From positions 1-5,297 of the forward strand of contig JAKAMP010000246.1 in assembly GCA_021812865.1 (NCBI GenBank): a stretch of DNA of 5,297 nucleotides, written 5' to 3'. Below, piece after piece: positions 1 through 5,297 of this stretch. Every line of letters starts with the position of its first letter. The first letter of the stretch is position 1. Below the pieces are notes generated by a model. It ran no database searches. It was not told where the DNA came from and saw only the letters and a list, made by a program, of their open reading frames with translations. The position numbers were made by a program, and so were the translations under genes. Source of the DNA: Bacteroidota bacterium. GTDB lineage: Bacteria > Bacteroidota > Bacteroidia > Bacteroidales > JAAYUG01.

Positions 1-1419
1 TTGCTAATAGGGGCAGTCTTTTTATTTTTTTCCGTATGGCTTTATCGAAAAACAATCCGGACATTTCTGCTGGAAAACCATAGGGCAGGCTGGATTTCCA
101 TTCCGTTATTTCTGATTCTGGCCGGTTTCCTGGTCATCCCGGCACGGGGAGGCATAGGTGTGGCAACCAACAGTCCGGGCAGCGTATATTTCAGCAAAAT
201 TCCCTTTGCTAACCAGGCAGCGGTTAACCTGGTCTTTAACCTTGGCTATGCCTTTACCAATCTCGAGTCGGTGAAAGATCCCTATGCGTTTGAAGACGAG
301 AAAAAAGCCGAAGCCATCGTTAAGAATCTGTATGAAGATAACGGAACTTTTCCCCAAGTGCTCCATTCAAACAATCCCAATATCATCATCATTCTTTTGG
401 AAAGTTTTACGGCAAAGGTGATTGAACCGCTGGGCGGACGACCCGGTGTGACTCCCAACTTCACCAGGCTGTCTAAGGAGGGCATATTGTTCTCCAATAT
501 GTATTCGAGCGGAAACAGGTCCGACAGGGGCATCGTTTCTGTGCTTAGCGGATTTCCAAGCCTGCCTGCCCTTTCAATAATTAAATATCCACAGAAAACG
601 CAGCAACTGCCTTTCCTGAGCCGTATATTTAAAGACAGGGGGTATCATTTGTCCTTTTACCACGGGGGAGATATCGATTTTGCCAATACCCGATCATTCA
701 TTACCAACGGTGGTTTTGACAGGATCGTTTCCAAAAGCGATTTTGACCGCTCTCAGTGTAATTCGAAGTGGGGAGCTCATGATCAGTATGTGCTTAGCCG
801 TATGTTCAATGATCTGAACCATGAAAAACAACCCTTCTTCTCAGAAATATTCACCCTTACCAGCCATGAACCTTACGAAGTGCCGGTCAAGACTCCTTTC
901 AACGGGAAAGACGACGACTCTAAATTCATGGGTTCATTATGGTATGCCGATTCCTGCCTCGGTGATTTTATCGACAAGGCCAAGAAAACCGACTGGTGGA
1001 AGAATACGCTTGTGATTATGGTGGCCGACCATGGTACGCGATATCCGGGTGATGATGATATCGAATATCCCATTCGTTACCGTATTCCTATGTTATGGAT
1101 AGGAGGGGCCTTAACCTGTAAGGATTCGGTGGTGAGCAAGATTGCAAACCAGACCGATATTGCCTGTACCTTGCTTGACCAGCTTGGAATTAACGCCGAT
1201 TCCTTTCTGTTCAGCAAAAATATCCTGTCTTCCGCATCTAAGTCGTTTGCCTACTTCTTTTACAATGACGGTTTTGGATATATCGATGATAATGAACGCT
1301 TCTCATTTGATAACAAAAGCCGGTCAGTGACATACTCCGAAGGGGTGGTTCCCGATCAGAGCATTCTTGCCGGCCGGTCTTATCTGCAGGTATTATACAA
1401 TACCTTTATGAAATACTGA
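1..1419 (+). CDS. LtaS-like sulfatase-fold membrane phosphotransferase/hydrolase, 5' partial
   Basis: This is the C-terminal 472 residues of an alkaline-phosphatase-superfamily membrane enzyme of the lipoteichoic acid synthase type. Two hydrophobic segments (about residues 2-15 and 32-47) look like the last helices of an N-terminal membrane domain. The extracytoplasmic catalytic domain follows. Visible active-site landmarks are Glu134 in IIIILLESF (metal ligand), the nucleophile region SGNRSDRG with Ser174 where LtaS has Thr, HGGD at 221-224, SHEPY with His289 (matching the substrate-binding His of LtaS), and VADHG with Asp343 and His344 (metal ligands). Complete relatives are usually about 600-650 residues, so roughly 150-180 residues lie left of the window; the TTG at base 1 is not taken as the start. 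Bacteroidota do not make classical lipoteichoic acid, so the likely role is transfer or hydrolysis of a phospho-head-group (for example phosphoglycerol) on an envelope glycan or lipid. Family is confident, substrate unknown. It converges on the operon to its right. Confidence 0.88.
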   Translation: MLIGAVFLFFSVWLYRKTIRTFLLENHRAGWISIPLFLILAGFLVIPARGGIGVATNSPGSVYFSKIPFANQAAVNLVFNLGYAFTNLESVKDPYAFEDEKKAEAIVKNLYEDNGTFPQVLHSNNPNIIIILLESFTAKVIEPLGGRPGVTPNFTRLSKEGILFSNMYSSGNRSDRGIVSVLSGFPSLPALSIIKYPQKTQQLPFLSRIFKDRGYHLSFYHGGDIDFANTRSFITNGGFDRIVSKSDFDRSQCNSKWGAHDQYVLSRMFNDLNHEKQPFFSEIFTLTSHEPYEVPVKTPFNGKDDDSKFMGSLWYADSCLGDFIDKAKKTDWWKNTLVIMVADHGTRYPGDDDIEYPIRYRIPMLWIGGALTCKDSVVSKIANQTDIACTLLDQLGINADSFLFSKNILSSASKSFAYFFYNDGFGYIDDNERFSFDNKSRSVTYSEGVVPDQSILAGRSYLQVLYNTFMKY

Positions 1420-1424
1420 GCGGG

Positions 1425-2507
1425 TTAATCTGTCAGCTTTACCCCGCCATACGAGGTTTCAATGTTGACCCTTGATTTCGTCTTTTCGTCTTTCCCAACC
1501 AGCCCCTTGATGGTAGAGGAAGTATTTTCTTCAACCCTGTCGTATTTGCCATCGGGTACGCTGATCTTGGCATAATGAGCTTCTCCATCAATGATATAGG
1601 ATGCATTGGGAACGATTCCAATACTGATTCCACCGTAACCGTTCTCTATCTTTATGGATTCGAATGTGGCAGGAACATTGTCAATAGAAAGTCCTGAATA
1701 TTTCAGGCTGGCGTCGAGCTTCCTGTCAAGTTCCTTCATCTTGAATCCGGAATAGGCTGCGGTTACCACAAAATTGGTAAGCCGGCCAACGCGGTAATCA
1801 TCGTATTTCGAATCACTGACCACTGAACTGCATTCACCCAGGTACAATTTGGAATATTTACTCACAATCACATAAGCTTTCCCCGTTTCTGCATTGAATT
1901 TGGAATACTTGAGATCCAGCTTGAGCCAGTTACATTCTTCAATGGTGGCATTGGCATATCCCATGGTGATGGTTGCCATCGGATCCTCGTTGCCACGCAG
2001 GATCTTATTCGCTTTCATATTTCCGTATTTCAGAAAGATATGGGTGGGGCCGGTAAGCTCATTGATGAAAATGTCACCGTATTTGTTACTGATGTTAACA
2101 TCCAGCCAGGAAGGAAGGTTTACAGTATAATTAATGCTGAATTCCCTGCCTTCAGATCCAAAATGGAACCAGCTGCCTCCTGAGTTGAATTTGTCATCAA
2201 TACTGGTAACGGCTTCAATTTTATCTCCCTGCTGCGAAAAATTGACATTCAGGTATTCAAGCAGTTTTTTGGCCTTTTCAGGGTTGGTGTTTTCGATGGT
2301 GATCACCACGTCGATGGTAATCTTGTCCTGGTTCCAGTTCTTCACATCAATTGCACCATATTTATTATCGATCACAAGCTGTGTATTCTTGCCAGCCGGG
2401 TACTCCTGGTGATAATTCTTGGTTGCCTTGTTGTCCTGTGCATATACGCCGGAAAGAAAAATCATGCTGATCAGTCCGGCAAATCCCATGTTATACAAAC
2501 GTTTCAT
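1425..2507 (-). CDS. Secreted Tyr-repeat beta-solenoid protein, DUF4097-like putative adhesin
   Basis: The protein has 360 residues. A signal peptide (MKR, hydrophobic core about 8-20) has a probable cleavage site after VYA at residue 23; there is no lipobox cysteine. The mature part is dominated by a degenerate repeat, [K/G/A/H/S]-Y-[G/S/A/D]-x-hydrophobic-x-hydrophobic, with tyrosines at 50, 143, 161, 184, 201, 218, 235, 252, 270, 291, 312 and 353. Five successive gaps from 184 to 270 are 17, 17, 17, 17 and 18 residues, as expected for coils of a beta-solenoid with a stacked Tyr ladder. This style matches the DUF4097/DUF2807 putative-adhesin families; LiaG and YvlB of Bacillus carry DUF4097 and are linked to envelope stress. 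It is the last gene of the sigma/anti-sigma operon. Its ATG lies inside the preceding gene (17 bp overlap) behind a good GGAGG. The likely location is periplasm or outer surface; its function as effector or sensor partner is inferred. Confidence 0.85.
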   Translation of the reverse strand: MKRLYNMGFAGLISMIFLSGVYAQDNKATKNYHQEYPAGKNTQLVIDNKYGAIDVKNWNQDKITIDVVITIENTNPEKAKKLLEYLNVNFSQQGDKIEAVTSIDDKFNSGGSWFHFGSEGREFSINYTVNLPSWLDVNISNKYGDIFINELTGPTHIFLKYGNMKANKILRGNEDPMATITMGYANATIEECNWLKLDLKYSKFNAETGKAYVIVSKYSKLYLGECSSVVSDSKYDDYRVGRLTNFVVTAAYSGFKMKELDRKLDASLKYSGLSIDNVPATFESIKIENGYGGISIGIVPNASYIIDGEAHYAKISVPDGKYDRVEENTSSTIKGLVGKDEKTKSRVNIETSYGGVKLTD

Positions 2508-3057
2508 GGCTGCCTCCGTATTTATAGGTTTCAGATTGGTTATTCAATATTTGTTCAAGGTTATTGATAATGTTATTCAGAACATCGATTCTTGTCTGGT
2601 AATAATTGATCATTGCCTCCACCGTCATTTCATTTTCGGGATCAGCTTTCAGCTCTTCCTGCAGTTTGTTGAAGGTGTCGTCGTTCTGGCTCAGGTCTCT
2701 CAGTATCTTGGTTTTTTGCGTTTCATCGGGAAACCTGAGGTTCCTGATGATATCATACCGGGCCTGCAACTGACCAGAATAGAATATTTCTGTTTCCTTT
2801 ATTTCCTTTGCTTTTGCCAGCATGGTTCTATCCTGCAGCCTGTTTTGCCCTGAATAGAAATAAATCCAGACTCCGGCTGCACAAATCACAAGGAATATCG
2901 CGGCGATCCGCATCATGGCTTTCATCATTCTTTTTCTACCCAGCATCCTGTTCTGACTGGAAAGCTTATCCATGAACCTGCTGTGATGTCCTTCACCAGG
3001 CTCAACAGAATCGAGGAATTCCCTGTTTTGATCTATCCATTCTTCAATTGTTTTCAT
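2491..3057 (-). CDS. Putative membrane anti-sigma factor (cognate of the ECF sigma factor)
   Basis: The 188-residue protein has one transmembrane helix at about residues 51-68 (IAAIFLVICAAGVWIYFY). It is preceded by the very basic RKRMMKAMMR, which predicts the N-terminus inside the cell and the C-terminus in the periplasm. The short cytoplasmic part contains EPGEGHHSRFMDKL (19-32), similar to the P-x-G-H-x-x-R-F segment common in small Bacteroidota anti-sigma-like proteins. No HxxxCxxC zinc anti-sigma motif is present. The periplasmic part (70-188) is charged and helix-rich, with a possible coiled coil near 152-175. The gene begins at an ATGA overlap with the sigma gene stop and ends 17 bp inside the next gene. 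Assignment rests on topology and position directly after an ECF sigma gene; sequence alone does not prove sigma binding. It probably holds the sigma factor at the membrane until an envelope signal is sensed. Confidence 0.72.
   Translation of the reverse strand: MKTIEEWIDQNREFLDSVEPGEGHHSRFMDKLSSQNRMLGRKRMMKAMMRIAAIFLVICAAGVWIYFYSGQNRLQDRTMLAKAKEIKETEIFYSGQLQARYDIIRNLRFPDETQKTKILRDLSQNDDTFNKLQEELKADPENEMTVEAMINYYQTRIDVLNNIINNLEQILNNQSETYKYGGSHETFV
2513..2517 (-). promoter_or_regulatory. Strong Shine-Dalgarno (GGAGG) for the DUF4097-like gene
   Basis: Reading the minus strand, GGAGG is followed by five bases (CAGCC) and then the ATG at 2507. It lies within the 3' end of the anti-sigma-like gene. 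It fixes the start of the third gene and is the only strong ribosome binding site seen in the operon, which may allow this gene to be translated at a higher rate than the two regulators. Confidence 0.7.
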
Positions 3058-3635
3058 AACCGCGTTCTTTTAGATTTCAGCATTTCAAGAAGTTTTTGTT
3101 TTCCCCTGGCATATTGCGACCTTGAGGTGGAAGCCGTAATACCCAGGATATTTCCGATCTCTTCGTGGTCATAACCTTCCAGCAGGTGCAGGCTTACAAT
3201 GATCCGGTATCCTTCGGGCAACCCTGTAACACATTGCCTGATCTTTTCAGCCATTTCAGCTGTTCCGGCCTGATCCTCGATCTCGTCCTCCGATGGCAGG
3301 TTTTCTCCGGCTTTAAGTTTTTCTTCTCCTTCCAGTGGAAGCTTACTTCTGCTCCTCAGTGCATCGATCGAGTGGTTAACCACGATCCGTTTGAGCCATG
3401 CCCCGAATGCCGAATTTTCCCTGCAGGACGAAATGCTACGGAATGCCTTCAGAAAAGAATTCTGCATGATGTCTTCCGCTTCAGCTTTGTTACCAACTAT
3501 ACGGAAACTGATATTGAACATGGCCCGGTAATATAGCCCGTATATCTCTGCCTGTGCACTTTCATCTCCCTTCCTGCACCGCTCAACCAGGTTGTTGTGA
3601 ATGAACGTAATCTTCTTTTCTTGCTTATCTGTCAT
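3054..3635 (-). CDS. ECF-type RNA polymerase sigma factor (sigma-70 family)
   Basis: The 193-residue protein has the standard two-domain ECF layout. Region 2 (about residues 16-91) includes LVERCRKGDE, the AEDIMQNSFLKAF region 2.2-like segment and AWLKRIVVNHSIDALRS (region 2.3-2.4). An acidic linker follows (about 100-130). Region 4 (about 135-188) carries LPEGYRIIVSLHLLEGYDH and the helix-turn-helix EEIGNILGITASTSRSQYARG. It directs RNA polymerase to its own promoter set, typically including its own operon. The ATG at 3635 is chosen because it begins a normal ECF N-terminus (MTDKQEKK); the frame opens to a TTG at 3665, adding ten residues (MQHNPIYIVY if initiated there) unlike the family. 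No strong ribosome binding site precedes the ATG. The stop overlaps the start of the anti-sigma-like gene by 4 bp. Confidence 0.93.
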   Translation of the reverse strand: MTDKQEKKITFIHNNLVERCRKGDESAQAEIYGLYYRAMFNISFRIVGNKAEAEDIMQNSFLKAFRSISSCRENSAFGAWLKRIVVNHSIDALRSRSKLPLEGEEKLKAGENLPSEDEIEDQAGTAEMAEKIRQCVTGLPEGYRIIVSLHLLEGYDHEEIGNILGITASTSRSQYARGKQKLLEMLKSKRTRL

Positions 3636-3675
3636 ATAGACGATATAAATTGGGTTATGCTGCAAGCATGCAGAT

Positions 3676-3699
3676 TAATTTTTCTTAAATCGAAAATTA
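3676..3699. repeat. AT-rich inverted repeat in the sigma operon leader
   Basis: TAATTTT (3676-3682) and AAAATTA (3693-3699) are perfect 7-base inverted arms around a 10-base spacer (TCTTAAATCG). The repeat lies about 40-65 bp upstream of the sigma ATG. It could be an operator, a cruciform or a weak leader hairpin, but the AT-rich composition means chance is a real alternative. Confidence 0.35.
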
Positions 3700-3708
3700 G
3701 TGAAAATT
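3692..3708. repeat. 10-bp-phased direct repeat GAAAATT
   Basis: GAAAATT occurs at 3692-3698 and again at 3702-3708, with start-to-start spacing of exactly 10 bases, about one helical turn. The first copy overlaps the right arm of the inverted repeat. Such phasing is compatible with a dimeric regulator or with DNA bending, but two short AT-rich copies are weak evidence. Confidence 0.3.
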
Positions 3709-3780
3709 TCAGGGAATTCCATTTTCCCGTTCCGGCTCAGACCTTATTATCCCTGAATATCAGCATGCCATGTTAAGGGA

Positions 3781-3811
3781 AAAGAAAAACCGGACAGGGA
3801 TGAGTCCGGTT
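3781..3811 (-). terminator. Intrinsic terminator of the peptidase/membrane-protein unit
   Basis: On the minus strand, AACCGGAC (complement of 3804-3811), an 8-base loop and GTCCGGTT (complement of 3788-3795) form a perfect 8-bp stem. A T-rich run continues directly from the stem (TTTCTTTT, complement of 3780-3787). It begins 22 bases after the stop codon of the membrane-protein gene, the right place and orientation to end that transcript before the sigma operon. Confidence 0.85.
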
Positions 3812-3833
3812 CAGGTTTGTTTGTTGAGATGGT

Positions 3834-4667
3834 TCAGAACATCCAGTGCAGGTTTATGAATCCCTGGATGACTTTTCCAGTTTCGTAGTTTAGTTCTGAG
3901 CCAAACATGCTGTGCGGAATAGAATAAACCACAAGGATCACGATGGCGGCCAGAATAGTAAGGTGCCGCCTTTCTTTTTTAAGATTGCCGAGCACCGCCA
4001 GAAGTACAAAAATGAAGCCTATCAGGGTTTTGTTATCGGTAAGGTCGAAGCCATAAGGAACGCCTGTCCAGAAAGCCCCAAAGGCGTATTTCTGAACGAT
4101 GGGACCGAGAATCAAACCTCCGAAGAGAAGACAAATCAGTGTATAAAGGGTATATTTTCTGAAGCTTGGCATGTTGCCAATGGCCAGCGCTCCTGCGAGG
4201 TTCGCCAGCAGCATGGCAATGAACATAAGAAGGGCATGAGGAATGATAATAAGGGCCGGCACATCTCCCCTGTACCGGATAATGACCGGCTTCTGCGTTC
4301 CCAACTCAACCTGCTCGTCTCCCTTTTGCAGTTTTATATAGTATTGCAGTTTTCCTGCCGGAGGCTGGTTTGGCAGCATGGCAGTTAATTCTTTTCCCTT
4401 ATGTATCATGGGAACCTGGATATAATTTTCACCGGAAGGGTAATGTCTGTAAAATAGTTCTCCGGCCACAGCCGTGTCGGGCATGGCAATAGTCACCGGG
4501 CAATCCGTGGTGCCGGGGTGACTGCGATCCAGTTTTGCATGATATTGACTGCCTCCTAATCTGTAGTCGATTTTTGCAGGATAAGTGGGACCTGTTACCT
4601 TTTGATAATAGGCTGCAACCAGGGTAATCACCACGGCTATCAGCCAGTACCATACCATTTTCTTCAT
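3834..4667 (-). CDS. Uncharacterised five-helix membrane protein with extracytoplasmic domain
   Basis: The 277-residue protein starts with one helix (about 4-21, after MKK), followed by a mostly beta-like extracytoplasmic domain (22-136), then four helices at about 137-163, 173-193, 212-228 and 235-251. Basic clusters FRKY (169-172) and NLKKERRH (228-235) fall on the cytoplasmic side, so the topology is self-consistent: N inside, C outside. The outside loop between helices 3 and 4 carries a striking aromatic stretch, GPIVQKYAFGAFWTG (188-202), then PYGFDLTDNK (204-213), which looks like a functional signature; I do not recognise a named family. The ATG at 4667 lies 10 nt after the peptidase stop, and a TTG at 4691 in the same frame would overlap that gene and add eight polar/basic residues, so it is not preferred. 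An intrinsic terminator follows. Co-transcription with the M28 gene is likely; function unknown. Confidence 0.8.
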   Translation of the reverse strand: MKKMVWYWLIAVVITLVAAYYQKVTGPTYPAKIDYRLGGSQYHAKLDRSHPGTTDCPVTIAMPDTAVAGELFYRHYPSGENYIQVPMIHKGKELTAMLPNQPPAGKLQYYIKLQKGDEQVELGTQKPVIIRYRGDVPALIIIPHALLMFIAMLLANLAGALAIGNMPSFRKYTLYTLICLLFGGLILGPIVQKYAFGAFWTGVPYGFDLTDNKTLIGFIFVLLAVLGNLKKERRHLTILAAIVILVVYSIPHSMFGSELNYETGKVIQGFINLHWMF

Positions 4668-4677
4668 GCGGCGGATA

Positions 4678-5292
4678 TTAGAGCTGAACAATTAATAATT
4701 CTTTTTTTCCGTTCCGGATCACCTCAACATTTACCGTCTCTCCATGGTTTAGCTTTGACAGGCGGTACATGTAATCCTGGATATTGTTCACGGGCTTGCC
4801 GTCGACAGAAATGATCCGGTCGCCTTTCAGCATCCCGGCTTTGGCAGCAGGTTTGCCTGGTGTGACAAAGTCGGCACGTAACCCGTTATTTTCCGTGGAT
4901 GTGAAATCGGGCATGATCCCCAGGGTTACCTTGAGTTTCATTTTCCCGGACTCCTGTGTTTTAGGACCTGCTTCCCGGAAGGTTAGCCGGTTTGGTTCAT
5001 GGTCTATCTCGTTGGCAATTTTGTATACATAATCTGCAACCTCCTTAAGGCCGGCAAAATTGATGCCCTCGTAATTATCCCTTGGCGTATGGTAATCCAC
5101 GTGGGCCCCGGTTGTGAGATAGATTACGGGTATATTTTTCGCATAAAAGGAAGAATGATCCGATGGGCCATATCCCTCGGGCGATAAGGTGAGGCGGAAG
5201 GCTGAATCGGCGTTGAATTCATTGACTATTCCGGTGGCTTCCAATGAGGTGCCCACCCCGTTGATCTGAAGGGAATGATTTTCCTTTAGCCT
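4678..5292 (-). CDS. C-terminal part of M28 family zinc aminopeptidase with PDZ domain (interrupted or partial)
   Basis: The readable frame gives about 204 residues, starting RLKENHSLQINGVGTS just after an in-frame TGA. It contains the end of an M28 peptidase domain: the GYGPSDHSSFYAKNIPV segment and DYHTPRD, whose His (codon 5089-5091) is the last zinc ligand of the family. A PDZ domain follows (about 4681-4944), with an LGIMPDF carboxylate-loop-like segment, PAAKAGMLKGDRIISVDG and a final ELLIVQL strand. M28 enzymes with a PDZ tail are usually exported and trim peptides in the periplasm. Earlier zinc ligands and the catalytic Glu would lie to the right of the window. A GTG at 5256 could serve as a start, giving 192 residues, but similarity extends upstream of it and such a product would lack the active site. 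So this is either the 3' part of a gene broken by TGA or one with a sequence error. The next gene starts 10 nt after its stop. Confidence 0.75.
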   Translation of the reverse strand, partial: RLKENHSLQINGVGTSLEATGIVNEFNADSAFRLTLSPEGYGPSDHSSFYAKNIPVIYLTTGAHVDYHTPRDNYEGINFAGLKEVADYVYKIANEIDHEPNRLTFREAGPKTQESGKMKLKVTLGIMPDFTSTENNGLRADFVTPGKPAAKAGMLKGDRIISVDGKPVNNIQDYMYRLSKLNHGETVNVEVIRNGKKELLIVQL

Positions 5293-5295
5293 TCA
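5293..5295 (-). other. In-frame TGA interrupting the M28 reading frame
   Basis: The minus strand reads TGA-AGG-CTA-AAG-GAA, stop then R-L-K-E. M28 peptidases typically have a D-M-[IV]-G-R-L segment here, so a glycine codon (GGA) would fit, and TGA differs from GGA by one base. The LtaS-like, sigma and membrane-protein genes in this window end in TGA, so a reassigned code is unlikely. Only two bases remain to the right, so a frameshift cannot be excluded. Confidence 0.6.
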
Positions 5296-5297
5296 GA

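Larger units (their letters stand above)
3636..3780 (-). promoter_or_regulatory. Presumed promoter/control region of the sigma-anti-sigma operon
   Basis: This non-coding stretch lies between the terminator of the upstream unit and the sigma gene ATG, so the operon promoter should be here. It is AT-rich near 3672-3710 and contains an inverted repeat and a direct repeat, listed separately. I could not identify a convincing Bacteroidota housekeeping promoter (-33 TTTG / -7 TAnnTTTG): TAATTTTC on the minus strand (complement of 3692-3699) is one base off the -7 consensus, but no TTTG is found at the expected distance. An autoregulated ECF promoter would not be recognisable without knowing its consensus. 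Confidence 0.4.

Noticed and set aside
1..3. TTG at base 1 as the start of the LtaS-like gene
   Set aside because: The family has an N-terminal multi-helix membrane domain and only its last two helices are visible, so the gene must begin left of the window.
1420..1447. GCGGG ... CCCGC hairpin as a bidirectional terminator
   Set aside because: The paired stem is only five bases with a loop of about 18 bases, and no T-tract follows on either strand.
2419..2853. Plus-strand open frame opposite the anti-sigma-like gene
   Set aside because: It is antisense to a well-supported gene, has no start signal or recognisable domain, and its composition mirrors the opposite strand's codons.
3636..3665. 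Ten-residue N-terminal extension of the sigma factor from a TTG
   Set aside because: The ATG at 3635 gives a normal ECF N-terminus, and the extension has no family resemblance or ribosome binding site.
3692..3699. Minus-strand TAATTTTC as a Bacteroidota -7 promoter element
   Set aside because: It differs from TAnnTTTG at the last base, and no TTTG is found about 19-25 bases upstream; AT-rich DNA gives such matches by chance.
3912..4388. Plus-strand open frame of 158 codons opposite the membrane protein gene
   Set aside because: It lies wholly antisense to a gene with consistent membrane topology and shows no recognisable domain or ribosome binding site.
4668..4691. TTG start for the membrane protein overlapping the peptidase gene
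   Set aside because: The ATG at 4667 directly precedes a good N-terminal helix with a positive MKK start; the extension adds polar and basic residues without support.
5293..5295. TGA read as glycine through an alternative genetic code
   Set aside because: The LtaS-like, sigma and membrane-protein genes use TGA as a proper stop at their expected ends, so reassignment does not fit.

Overview
The window looks like a chromosomal fragment from a member of the Bacteroidota, probably an uncultured or environmental lineage. The reasons are protein style and gene order: an ECF sigma factor coupled to a membrane anti-sigma-like protein, an LtaS-like sulfatase-fold protein of the kind common in this phylum, an M28 peptidase with a C-terminal PDZ domain, and mostly weak Shine-Dalgarno sites. 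This assignment is inferred from reading alone; no database search was possible.

Layout from left to right. Positions 1-1419 (+) hold the 3' part of an LTA-synthase/sulfatase-fold membrane protein, whose N-terminal membrane region lies outside the window. Five bases further on, and convergent with it, is the end of a three-gene minus-strand operon read from 3635 down to 1425: an ECF sigma factor (3054-3635), a single-pass anti-sigma-like protein (2491-3057), and a secreted repeat protein resembling the DUF4097 putative adhesins (1425-2507). The first pair overlaps by 4 bp (ATGA) and the second by 17 bp, so the three are very probably transcribed together and translationally coupled. The 198 bp from 3636 to 3833 contain the presumed operon control region, with AT-rich inverted and direct repeats, and a clear intrinsic terminator for the next unit.

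A second minus-strand unit follows: the C-terminal part of an M28 zinc aminopeptidase with a PDZ domain (4678-5292), then, 10 nt after its stop codon, an uncharacterised five-helix membrane protein (3834-4667). The peptidase reading frame meets an in-frame TGA at 5293-5295, where family members normally continue with glycine. It is therefore either broken by a nonsense mutation or affected by a sequence error near the window end.

Taken together, the window encodes cell-envelope functions: an extracytoplasmic phosphotransferase-like enzyme, an envelope-sensing sigma/anti-sigma switch with a surface or periplasmic beta-repeat protein as its third member, and a peptidase/membrane-protein pair. 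The most distinctive signal is the Tyr-centred repeat of about 17 residues in the third operon gene. I do not see a clearly new defence, mobile or CRISPR system.
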